NCBI GenBank assembly: GCA_030686995.1
Contig: CM060704.1
Location: 172,791,718-172,855,717, forward strand
Reading direction: 5' to 3'
Length of the DNA stretch: 64,000 bases
Origin: Artemisia argyi
Taxonomy: Eukaryota; Streptophyta; Magnoliopsida; Asterales; Asteraceae
The translations under genes and the position numbers were made by a program. A model generated the notes under the pieces. The model saw only the letters and a list, made by a program, of their open reading frames with translations. It was not told the DNA's origin and did no database searches. Shown piece by piece: positions 54,981 through 64,000 of this stretch; the first letter of the stretch is position 1, and every line of letters begins with the position of its first letter.

Positions 54981-56930
54981 GCTTGTTTAAAGCTCAGGTA
55001 CCTAAAGTTCACTGCTTCACAGTTGAGGACCCTTGACCTTAGTGTGGCTCCAAATCTTGAGACACTAATTCTTGGAAATTGTTATCATTTGATAGAAGTT
55101 CATTTCCAGGTTACTCCAAATCTAAAGGAGTTACGTATCTATGATTGTGATAGCTTGGAAAAATTACACATGCCTGCTGAAAGTCTAAAACTTAGATATT
55201 TCAACCTTAGTAATTCAAAGTTGAGGATCTTTCACCTCGGGATAACTCCAAATCTTGAGACGCTAAGCCTCTCATACTGTACTGATATGGTCGAACTTCG
55301 TATGCCCGCTGAATGTCCAAAGCTCGTTAATCTCAACTTTAGTAATTTAAAGTTGAGGACCCTTCACCTCGGGATTACTCCAAATCTTGAGACGCTAAGC
55401 CTCTCATACTGTACTGATATGGTCGAACTTCGTATGCCCGCTGAATGTCCAAAGCTCGTTAATCTCAACTTTAGTGATTTAAAGTTGAGGACCCTTCACC
55501 TCGGGATTACTCCAAATCTTGAGACGCTAAGCCTCTCATACTGTACTGATATGGTCGAACTTCGTATGCCCGCTGAATGCCCAAAGCTCGTTAATCTCAA
55601 CTTTAGTAATTTAAAGTTGAGGACCCTTCACCTCGGGATTACTCCAAATCTTGAGACGCTAAGCCTCTCATACTGTACTGATATGGTCGAACTTTGTATG
55701 CCCGCTGAATGTCCAAAGCTCGTTAATCTCAACTTTAGTAATTTAAAGTTGAGGACCCTTCACCTCGGGATTACTCCAAATCTTGAGACGCTAAGCCTCT
55801 CATACTGTACTGATATGGTCGAACTTTGTATGCCCGCTGAATGTCCAAAGCTCGTTAATCTCAACTTTAGTAATTTAAAGTTGAGGACCCTTCACCTCGG
55901 GATTACTCCAAATCTTGAGACGCTAAGCCTCAAAAAGTGTACTGATATGGTCGAACTTCATATGCCCGCTGAATGTCCAATGCTCGTAACTCTCCACCTC
56001 GATTACAATGAAAAGTTGAGGACTCTTGACCTTGGGCTGACTCCAAATCTTGAAAGCTTGGATCTTGAATATTGTTATGATTTGGAAGAAATTAATGTTC
56101 CTGCAGAATGTCTGAAAAAGCTTCTCGACTTAAACATCAGTCATTGTGGGAGGTTTAAATCCTTTAAGTTTCACAAAAAGCTTGATTCAACTGAGGTTAT
56201 TTCTTTATCTGAGTTACATCTGATTGCAGATGATACAGGTTTATGTGATCCCGGCAATACTTGGCCAGAGTTTCAGTTTTCATGTTGTTATAAAGAAGAC
56301 CCAGCTTCATCTTTTGGAAATCTTGAGAGGCTTATTTCTCTAGGTTTCGGTGCTCGCATAAATGTAGATTCTTTTTCAGATATTATCTGTGGTTTGCAAT
56401 GTTTAAGAAAGCTTACACTTGAAGGTAGTATTCCAGAAGCGCCCAAGAACCTTGACCAGTTAGATTGTCTAGAGGAGCTAAGTTTGCGGTCTACAGATAT
56501 TAAAACTCTTCCAGATAGTCTTTGTATGTTGAAACACCTGAAATCTCTCAATTTTGATTCATGTTGGCTTCTTGAGAAGTTACCTGTGGATATTGGAAGA
56601 TTGGAATGTTTAGAAAGTCTAATACTATCCAAGTGTACACTTCTACAAGCTCTTCCGAGCGGTATTTGTGAGATGAAACGTCTGAAATGTTTAGAACTTA
56701 CTCGTTGTATTCAAGTTGAGAAATTACCTGAAGAAATTGGCCGTTTAGAATGTTTGAAAGATTTATATATAAAATGTACAGGCATAAGTCATCTTCCGTG
56801 GAGCATACATGGGTTAAAAGGTCTGCGTATTGTCGGGGACAGAGGACTTCTCAAGTCAACTGGTTCATGTCTTTTTAAGATACAAAGAACCTCTGATGAT
56901 GAGGAGATGTTCTGCTACATCCATGAATAA
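54981..56930 (+). CDS. TNL exon 4: LRR domain with homogenised repeats
   Basis: 650 codons including the stop, starting after a GACAG acceptor (ACLKLRYLKF). The first part is an array of leucine-rich repeats, with a 44-residue two-LRR module (LRTLHLGITPNLETLSLSYC ...) repeated about six times almost identically. It is followed by more diverged LRRs (LDCLEELSLRSTDIKTLPDS, RLECLESLILSKC) and a short C-terminus ending CYIHE. The LRR surface senses ligands or effectors and restrains the NB-ARC. Confidence 0.9.
   Translation, partial: ACLKLRYLKFTASQLRTLDLSVAPNLETLILGNCYHLIEVHFQVTPNLKELRIYDCDSLEKLHMPAESLKLRYFNLSNSKLRIFHLGITPNLETLSLSYCTDMVELRMPAECPKLVNLNFSNLKLRTLHLGITPNLETLSLSYCTDMVELRMPAECPKLVNLNFSDLKLRTLHLGITPNLETLSLSYCTDMVELRMPAECPKLVNLNFSNLKLRTLHLGITPNLETLSLSYCTDMVELCMPAECPKLVNLNFSNLKLRTLHLGITPNLETLSLSYCTDMVELCMPAECPKLVNLNFSNLKLRTLHLGITPNLETLSLKKCTDMVELHMPAECPMLVTLHLDYNEKLRTLDLGLTPNLESLDLEYCYDLEEINVPAECLKKLLDLNISHCGRFKSFKFHKKLDSTEVISLSELHLIADDTGLCDPGNTWPEFQFSCCYKEDPASSFGNLERLISLGFGARINVDSFSDIICGLQCLRKLTLEGSIPEAPKNLDQLDCLEELSLRSTDIKTLPDSLCMLKHLKSLNFDSCWLLEKLPVDIGRLECLESLILSKCTLLQALPSGICEMKRLKCLELTRCIQVEKLPEEIGRLECLKDLYIKCTGISHLPWSIHGLKGLRIVGDRGLLKSTGSCLFKIQRTSDDEEMFCYIHE
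55218..56009 (+). repeat. 132-bp in-frame tandem array in LRR exon
   Basis: The marker CTAAGCCTC recurs at 55263, 55395, 55527, 55659, 55791 and 55923, exactly 132 bp apart. Middle units are nearly identical; the first and last are diverged. Confidence 0.95.
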
Positions 56931-57134
56931 CACAGGCCCATAGGAGTGAACACATCAAACCCAATGGATTAGTCGGCCAAAAGGTTGGAAACCATGGTTA
57001 CCCAAAACAACAGGTACTTCCCCTATTTTTTGTACTAATCGTATTACTTTATTTTGAGTTCTGAAATTGATATGCCAATGCTTGATGTTTCTGCAATTGA
57101 ACCATTTACATTCTACAGTCTATTTGAATTACAG

Positions 57135-58055
57135 GGTACCAACGAGCAAACTGTATAACACTGGATGCATATCGATTCAACTTTGAAATTTTAATGAACG
57201 GTCTCGCAAACATGAAGGAACTTAGATTTCTTCATGTGTATACCGCAGATGTAAGTGAAGACGAAGTTAGTAACTGGAACTTTGATGGAGATAGTCTACC
57301 CCTTCCAAATGCCTTACCGTTTTTGAAATGGAGTTGTTATCCTTTTTCAAGTTTACCGGAAACATTTCAAGCAAAAAATCTTGTTAGACTTGAAATGTAT
57401 AACAGTAAAATGGTTCAACTTTGGAAAGATGGAGAAGAAAAGGTAGAATAATGGTTGATTGGTAGTTTTGCATGATTATGAATTTATGATGGTATATCAC
57501 CTATTTTTCTGTCATATTTAATTATCCAACATTTATCTTTCCATTTTTTGTTGCTTATGACAGGCTTGTTTAAAGCTCAGGTTCCTAAAGTTCACCCTTT
57601 CACAGTTGAGGACCCTTGACCTTAGTGTGGCTCCGAATCTTGAGACACTAATTCTTGAAAGATGTTATGATTTGGTAGAAGTTCATTTCCAGGTTACTCC
57701 AAATCTAAAGGAGTTACGTATCCATGGTTGTTGTAGTTTGGAAAAATTACACATGCCTGCTGAAAGTCTAAAATTCAGATCTCTCGACCTCAATGATTCA
57801 AAGTTGAGGAACCTACACCTAGGGATTACTCCAAATCTTAAGATGCTAAGGCTCGAAAAGTGTACTGATATGGTCGAGCTTCAGATTCCTGTTGAATGTC
57901 CAAAGCTCGTTAATCTCGACCTCAGTAATTGTATTCAAGTTGCGGAATTACCTGAGGAAATTGGACGGTTAGAATGTTTAAAAGAGTTGGATATTATTGC
58001 AACACACATTAGTCATCTTTATCTGTTACCGTTTATATCATTTAAATATTTGTGA
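57135..58055 (+). pseudogene. Partial TNL duplicate (exons 3-4)
   Basis: An exon-3 copy (57135-57442) begins after the same TTACAG acceptor but has a frame change after the first few codons. It then reads LMNGLANMKELRFLHVYTADVSEDEVSNWNFDGDS. An exon-4 copy (57564-58055) has the same acceptor, two or three LRR modules without the homogenised array, and an early end. No TIR or NB-ARC copy precedes it. It is a truncated tandem duplicate and shows the likely unexpanded state of the LRR region. Confidence 0.8.
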
Positions 58056-60440
58056 TCGTTTTGACCTATTACCTGAAAAATAAGAAGTTGAATTTAAAAC
58101 TTTAATCACTGCTTCTTTATAAAATCGTACGTATGCTAAAACTTTAACATTGCAATATTGGACTCATTTTATTAGAAATTTAAATATTTTAAATTGATAT
58201 CTTTTTTATAACGAAATTGCTAAAGTTTACCTATTGCCAGAAAGAAAAGGAGTTGATTTTAAAATTTTAATAAATATTTAAAAACTTATTATTGGTATAT
58301 TTTTTATAAAAAAATTGCTAAACATTTATTAGATATTTGATAATTGAAATTTGACATATAAAAAAGCTGCATAGCGTAAAAGTTTAAGATAGGATTTGTG
58401 AGTTACATGGTTTTGGGGTTGTGTATGGAGATTTTTTAAATTTTTTTTATTGTAGATATAGAAATGAAAGAAATATTGTTTATGGCAGTTTCTGTAAATT
58501 GTTAGATAGTTTAAGGGTGTAATTTGAATAAAAATATATATATTACACTTCAAATTTATTTTTTTATAAAATTGCACATTAGTCAATAGTCTTAATATTT
58601 GGCTCATTTATTCGCAATTTAAAGATATTTTCATATTATAGAAGATCCCCTTTAAGATCAAACAATTCCATCGAATTGAGTATGATTGTATGTGTGATAG
58701 CATCTACTATACCAGGAATATCAATGAATCCAATTATTGCAATTAAAAAATTGATAAGTATTTGTTAGGTATTGAGTATATAAAGTTTATTGTATAAAAA
58801 ATTGTAACTGGCTAAAAGTATCGAATGATATTTGTAACTTGTCGTATAGTCCGGGGAGTGTTTTGAAAATATGTTTTTATTTTGGCCAAATTAAAACGAC
58901 ATCATTAGCAGCTAATGCATATAAGATAAAGAGCATTGGTGTATCTTTCCTTTTTATCTTCCTTCCCACTTTAAAACATGACGAGTGGATTTCACTTATT
59001 TTCTCTCTATCATTTCATCCAATCACCTTTTCAAGTGTCATAAATGCATGGGTAAGGCATACAAGTAGGAAGATGTTGTAGAAATATTTATCATTTTCCT
59101 AAGTTAAATGTAAAGACATTTTTGTTTTTTGAACACTGGATGTCGAAACATCCTTTATCTACTCACGTTTGCACATATTAACACATCAAGGAAAAAACCT
59201 CCATTAAGGCGTGGAAGAAAGGTTTGGATTTAAGGTATGCATTGGTGGATAATATGTGTTCAACATTTAATGCTAAAAATGCCTATTTTACATTTAACGG
59301 GTTACTTTTCCATCTTGTATTGTTCTCTTTATGTTATAAGTTTTCAAATGTAAAGATGAAAGTTTATTGTGACACTACATAACGATTGCACTTTCTAAAA
59401 CATTGTATTTTTGTATGGATACAATAGTTTTGGGAGTGAGTTGGATGCCTTGAGAAACAAAATCAGGACTTGAGCATCCGCAATGAGAGTTTGAAGAATG
59501 ACTTTTTACTATTTGAAAAAGCTATTCATATAACTTTATTAGGTAAACAACTTGATGAAAAGCTTTTTAATGAAAGACTTGGTGAACTTCAAGTGTTTGA
59601 GCGAAAGCTTTTTAATCACTTCAAGCATATCTTTTGTTATAGTTTAATGTATAAAACACACAAAAAGCTTTTAGTAATGACTTTTCGCATTGGAGCAAAA
59701 TATATGAATAACTTTTCTATATGTAAAATATGGGGTTTTCTAAAAGCAGCCCTTAGGCTAAACACATTAAAAGCATCCTTTGGTGTAGCTTTTGTTCCAA
59801 GTTTTCTATCCTATATAAACACACAAGGATTCATTGTTTTCTCAAACACCTAATCTTGTGTGTTTTCTCTCCTCTTCTCCTAGCAAGGATTTCGACACCC
59901 CATTAAAGTTTAAGGGAGTCGAAACTTTGTGTTCTCTAGTGTTTGTGTTTGTTTTAATTGCATAAACGTTTACTTGAAGTAGTACGTGTGTACAAGATCG
60001 TGAATCAAACACATCATTGTTTGTTTCTTGGATTTATTCTTTGAATCCACATAAACCCTAATTAGGGTTCTTGAGTTGAAGATTTCATTTAGTTCTCGTT
60101 CGGGCTAGAATCACTACGGTACGTTTACTATTTATATTTGATTAATTAATTACATATTATATGGTCTTGTTATAATTGTTTCCGCTATGCTTATTTGATG
60201 TGTTTGGTTTATTTATATGATTGTCATGATATTATAATTCCAACAGGCACATCCGAGCCGGTATCAGAAGTCTTGGCTTTTTTCGACTTGTTTCTTGGCT
60301 TTCAAATTGAGGCATCTCAACATCCTTCCAAGTCTCATGATCCCTCGTTTCTTGGCCCATATATTGGTCGTTCATTTCGAGGCTCTTTAATGGACTCATT
60401 TTAATTGCCCACAAGTAATTGTCAGTTATGATGCATTTGG
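58056..60440. other. Intergenic, AT-rich, with promoter-like stretch
   Basis: No supported protein gene. Near 59811 a CCTATATAAACACA sequence is followed by a CT-rich leader, a GGTACG donor-like site near 60118 and an ACAG acceptor near 60247. This could be a 5' untranslated exon of a lost gene or an LTR remnant. GAGCATCCGCAATGAGAG near 59471 resembles a MITE end. Confidence 0.35.
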
Positions 60441-60449
60441 CCAAATTAG

Positions 60450-62900
60450 CAATAGTTGAAGTTTATTTTTGAAGTAAGCAAGTTTCAGCTGAGGGTTTTA
60501 GGGTTGCTTATTTGCTGTTAATTACGTTTTGATAGGTAGATATGCAGTTTTGAGGGTGTATGTAGTTGCTTTTTGCTGGACAACTAAAAATAACAAGTTT
60601 TGGGGTGTTTGCGATCACAATATTTTTTGGCGCATATGAAGATGCGGAGGCCACAAAGGATGCATGGTATTTGAGAGGTGATGATATGAACTCATATTAG
60701 TTGGTAGGATTAACAATTAGTTACACTCAGACAATCTTAATTAAACCACCGTGTTTCATAACGTGTGTACGATAGATATGCTGTTTGGTTAATGTGTATC
60801 GGTGTAGTACTTATCCAAAAGACTAAGGTGAATACGAATTTTTCTTTTACAATTTGTATATCCTACCGGATAGAAACTGATTTTGAAGGAAGCCTAATAA
60901 TTCTCTACTATTTGTCATAACTTATTGCAGGTTGCAAAATTTTGGGCTAAGTTCATTGTCACCAACGATTGCACGAGGGGGTTTGTTTGTTTTAGTTTGT
61001 GAGGGGTTTGAAGATGCATACACCAGGAGCAAAATCTTATGAGTGTGTTACAAGAGATTGGGATAGCGAGAGATATCAACGCATCAAGGGATCTCCTATT
61101 CAAGAAATATCTTTGTTTTGTAATGCATGCTGTGTTTCTTTAGGGTTATGAATCAGATCCATAGCTCAATGACAAGGAAGAACAAAGAATGGCAGGATAA
61201 GCTTCCAGTTGTTCTTCTAAAAGCTTTCGAAATCATGTACACCAAAGCTAATTCTGAGGTATATTTAGTTTGAGATTTTGATTATGGGTTTGATCGCATT
61301 TTTACTTACTGTGGTTGACAGCATGGCAATATTGGTGATAGTAATGTTGGTCTGGCCCCTAACATCTATTATGGGTTCAATTTTGGCACAGGTAGTATCG
61401 GTCTGGCGCATGAATCTTTGGAACATCAGGTCCCTGATGTTTCTGCATTTACAGGTTATTGTCCCATACTCTTTTGCCCCTAACACTTTTGTTCTCACGT
61501 ACTTTAAACCTATGACTTACTATTTTCTTATTGGTTGCATGCTTGCCGGTCGTTCTACACTTTCTATCAAGGGTTATCCGGAACGACGCAGGTAGTTCTG
61601 TGCCTATGAATAGTTCTATCCGTTCTCAAAATTCGGTGTCTCAAAAAAGGAAGCCGTTACTCAATGGTGAGCCACGGTAATGATTTTAATTTTTAAGGAA
61701 GGAGTTTATGCATACATGTGTGGATGCAAAGGCTTTGGAGTTTATGAAGGTATGTGATAACGTAGGTAGCTGCGCTGTTTGACAATTTAGGTATTTGACT
61801 ACTCCTTACCTTTTGCGCTAATATTATTACAGGTAACCGTGCCCCACAAACAGAGCCTCGGTTTACTGAAATGAGGCGTACGACATCAACGTCAGGTAAG
61901 TTTCTCAGTAAATTTTGTAGACTTTAGTTGATATTACGTTTCTGTACGTTGTAGTATTTGTTAGTGCAATCTTATGTTTAGTTGTTTTCCATTTGATTTT
62001 TATACAGGACCTCCGAGTGAATACAAAGCATTTGGGCCCTGCAAATGTGTTTGCCTTCATTGTAATTGTTTGATTTACAGAGGTATTTGCAGCATGCAGC
62101 AGCATACTGGTGTCGCACTATCTGCACTTGGAATGGGTAATTTTGTATAAATCTGATTTACTCTAATTTGTGGTGTTTAATTGTATCCATGTTAATGTGC
62201 GTAGTGCGAGTTTCGATAAAATTAGATGACGTACTGTGTTGTTTGCGTAACTTGTGTTATTTAATTGTATCGATGCAACGCGTGCAGGAAAAATAAAGAG
62301 CCAGGATCATTTCCAGCAGAAGCCGAACCAACACCAGAGGCTAAGAAGCCAAAAAAGACCAACCTCTCGGCTGAAGACTAGAACAAGAAAGCAGCCGAAA
62401 ATACTTTGTGATGCAGCTTTATAAAACATCAACACAGGTGCTACTAGCACCAATAATGTAATATCCGTAGTAACTCTGTAACCGAAAATACTTTGTGATG
62501 TAACCGATAATGTACCTACTAAGGTTAAAGTGCCTGAACGAAACTATGGCACACATTTTGGACAACCTTTGCAGCAGTGATGCAATAAAATTAACCGTTT
62601 CTACTCACAGAGTCCCCTCCTTGTATTTATAATTCTCAATGGAAGTCGGTCCATTTTTTTCCCCTAAATATTGGCCCATGTGATTTTATTGTCCACCGAC
62701 TTTCGGAAAAAAAGGGTGAGTTATAATGTACATGTACCTAATAAAATTATTGGGTTTAAAAATATATTTGGTTTGTAATGTACGTTGCTATAGCATATCA
62801 CAGGTGACTTGGATTGGAAATATTTTTTTTTCGTTGATATATTGGTTGTACAAGCTTTCTGTATTCCCACTTTTGATGAAGACACCGGAAAGCATGTGAG
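60450..62900 (+). repeat. Gene-containing duplicate, copy B
   Basis: Similar to 33885-36010. Differences include about 215 bp near 61260-61480 that copy A lacks and a short local insertion near 61707-61740. Confidence 0.8.
60996..62424 (+). pseudogene. Multi-exon plant gene of unknown function, copy B
   Basis: Exons inferred: 60996 to about 61105 (MHTPGAKSYECVTRDW), 61144-61258 (RKNKEWQDKLPVVLLKAFEI), 61322-61454 (Gly/Asn-rich, IYYGFNFGTG), about 61545-61668 (QKRKPLLNG), about 61834-61895 (TEPRFTEMRRT), about 62009-62136 (Cys-rich CKCVCLHCNC) and 62288-62424 (basic; TAA at 62422-62424). Phases agree from the second exon on. The splice acceptor of the fourth exon reads GCAT where copy A has GCAG, and eight bases nearby are lost. 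The gap between the first two exons is only about 40 bp. Both suggest a non-functional copy. The Cys-rich and Lys/Arg-rich parts would suit a nuclear protein; no function is assigned. Confidence 0.5.
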
Positions 62901-63290
62901 ATGCGATGGACAACGAGTAGGAGATTGGGATGCCGATTAAGGCAATTCCTCTGTCACATGATCTTGGGACAACAATTTCCAACATCATATGTGTGATATC
63001 ATGTTGGGCATGTCGAGTTGTTTAAGAAATGACAGTTGCACTTAGGCTAGCTAATTGTAGATCCTATTGAAAGAATCAGGTATAGAAAATGAGATTTTTT
63101 TTAGCTACTTGCATATGTTTTGAATTGTATTGTTCTGTAAAAGTATTATTTAACATCGACACATGAACATCATAACATAAAAAAGGGATCCGACATGCAA
63201 ATTCTTTGCATATAGCCATATCCATAGTAGTTGCGAGCTTGTGCTAAACAATGTATCCATTTGGTGTTCTCAACTATACTACAACGACAT
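62900..63290. other. Intergenic, partly similar to 27030-27130
   Basis: AACATCGACACATGAACAT near 63152 and GAGCTTGTGCTAAA near 63235 match the 27036-27125 stretch. No gene seen. Confidence 0.5.
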
Positions 63291-63294
63291 CTGT

Positions 63295-63975
63295 GGGGCA
63301 TTGGTCCAGTCAGGGCTGTCCCGTGGATTGCTAGGCCCCTGTGCCATGATAGTAAAAAAGCCTCCTGAAAACGAAAATTTTAACATGTTATTCGACTCTT
63401 TTTTTCTTTAACGGTTTTCTTATTCGAACCATTTAAAAAACCAGCTTGTGAAACATTTAGAATTCAAGTTTTGTACTCCGTAATATTTTATCCAAGTTAA
63501 GTAATGAAATTAAAGTTAATTACTTAAACAATAAGGCAAACAAGAAAAGTACTCATCCCACATAGTCTGATTATTTGATATACTCTGAATCTTCTTCGTA
63601 ATTATAACGACTGCTCGTTATTATGCTAGGTGAAATGGGCCTTACACAACTCAAAATATACCAACAATCCCAACAGTTTTATCATTTATGTATATTGGCC
63701 TTTATTTCAAATTTGAGGCCCCATAAAATTGTTGGGCCCTGTGCGGTTGGGCAGCCCGCACAGGTGCAAATCCGGGCATGGGTCCAGTGGGTGGGGCTTT
63801 CATTATTGAGTCAATTGACTCGGGTTCGAATCCTATCCCTGGCACTTTACTCCCAGATAGGTACCCATCTCCGCAAAACCTATGGGCTCACTGGAGAGAT
63901 TTTGTGGATAAGAGCTCAAGAGTCCGAGAGTCTCGGCTCACTCCAGTTGGCTAATTCCTTGTGGGGTTGAAAACG
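63295..63975 (+). mobile_element. tRNA-derived SINE interrupted by a hAT-like element
   Basis: Before and after the insertion the sequence gives a Pol III A box (TGGTCCAGTGG, split at 63302-63310 / 63789-63790) and a B box (GGTTCGAATCC, 63821-63831). A SINE-like body follows to near 63970. The spacing is typical of tRNA-related plant SINEs. The 3' end is not sharply defined. Confidence 0.6.
63311..63780. mobile_element. hAT-like non-autonomous element
   Basis: Flanked by the 8-bp direct repeat GGTCCAGT (63303-63310 and 63781-63788), the duplication length of hAT transposons. The ends (CAGGGCTGTCCCG and, inverted, CATGCCCGGATTTG) and internal GGCCCCTGTGC / GGGCCCTGTGC blocks resemble common hAT-type MITE ends. 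No transposase. Confidence 0.65.
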
Positions 63976-64000
63976 TTTGTTTTGGCATTGGCAATGCTCT

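Larger units (their letters stand above)
43717..56930 (+). pseudogene. TIR-NB-ARC-LRR (TNL) resistance gene with premature stop
   Basis: Four coding exons with matching phases are visible: 43717-44204 (TIR), 50310-51411 (NB-ARC), 54500-54871 (linker/LRR start) and 54981-56930 (LRRs, stop at 56928). Total length would be about 1303 residues. TNL proteins are intracellular immune receptors; the TIR domain cleaves NAD+ to make defence signals. Codon 407, TAG at 51040-51042 in the NB-ARC exon, lies where these proteins normally have Trp (the DxWxDAL-like segment). A product ending there would keep TIR and most of NB-ARC but lose the MHD motif and LRRs. Intron 1 is swollen by an LTR element and intron 2 by a LINE. 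Confidence 0.85.

Noticed and set aside
59470..59853. 127-codon ORF downstream of the resistance locus
   Set aside because: No recognisable domain, AT-rich, repetitive internal AAGCTTTT pieces, no splice or homology evidence; left as intergenic.

Overview
The window is nuclear DNA from a flowering plant. It holds plant-type LTR retrotransposons, a TIR-NB-ARC-LRR resistance gene with plant introns, two nuclear tRNA-Asp genes and a plant GT17 glycosyltransferase. The style of the copia-type elements and of the resistance gene suggests Asteraceae, but that is inference. Most of the sequence is transposable elements nested into one another; few intact host genes are visible.

Region by region. 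Positions 1-17025 are a Ty1/copia element on the minus strand, resembling Sirevirus: one 354-bp LTR, a primer-binding site, gag with a zinc knuckle, pol, and a long extra ORF downstream of pol broken by three amber codons and a frameshift. Its other LTR lies left of the window. Positions 17033-23705 are a complete, very young Ty3/gypsy-type element on the minus strand with two 1406-bp LTRs, an ATGTC target duplication and only a Gag-like ORF. Both elements sit at the centre of a GC-rich palindrome that recurs through a DNA-transposon-like block at 23711-27028. That block also carries a 41-bp minisatellite and a small GRF-type zinc-finger ORF.

Positions 27029-33700 hold a tRNA-Asp gene, a foldback Mutator-like element with 9-bp target duplications, and a minus-strand gene derived from the proteasome ubiquitin receptor RPN10 with an Arg/Asp-rich tail and a frameshift. 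A degraded multi-exon gene at 34328-35503 has a second degraded copy at 60996-62424. The one clearly intact host protein gene is a GT17 N-acetylglucosaminyltransferase-like gene at 39476-40558, followed by a second tRNA-Asp gene at 41719.

Positions 43717-56930 are a TNL-type disease-resistance gene with four coding exons. Intron 1 holds a non-coding LTR retrotransposon arrangement rich in small hairpins, and intron 2 holds an antisense, 5'-truncated LINE. The NB-ARC exon has an in-frame TAG, and the LRR exon has a homogenised 132-bp tandem array. A partial copy of the last two exons follows at 57135-58055. The right end has a tRNA-derived SINE split at its A box by a hAT-like element.

There is no operon-like cooperation here. 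The main biological themes are nested retrotransposition, non-coding repeats with regular secondary structure, and decay or expansion of a resistance locus.
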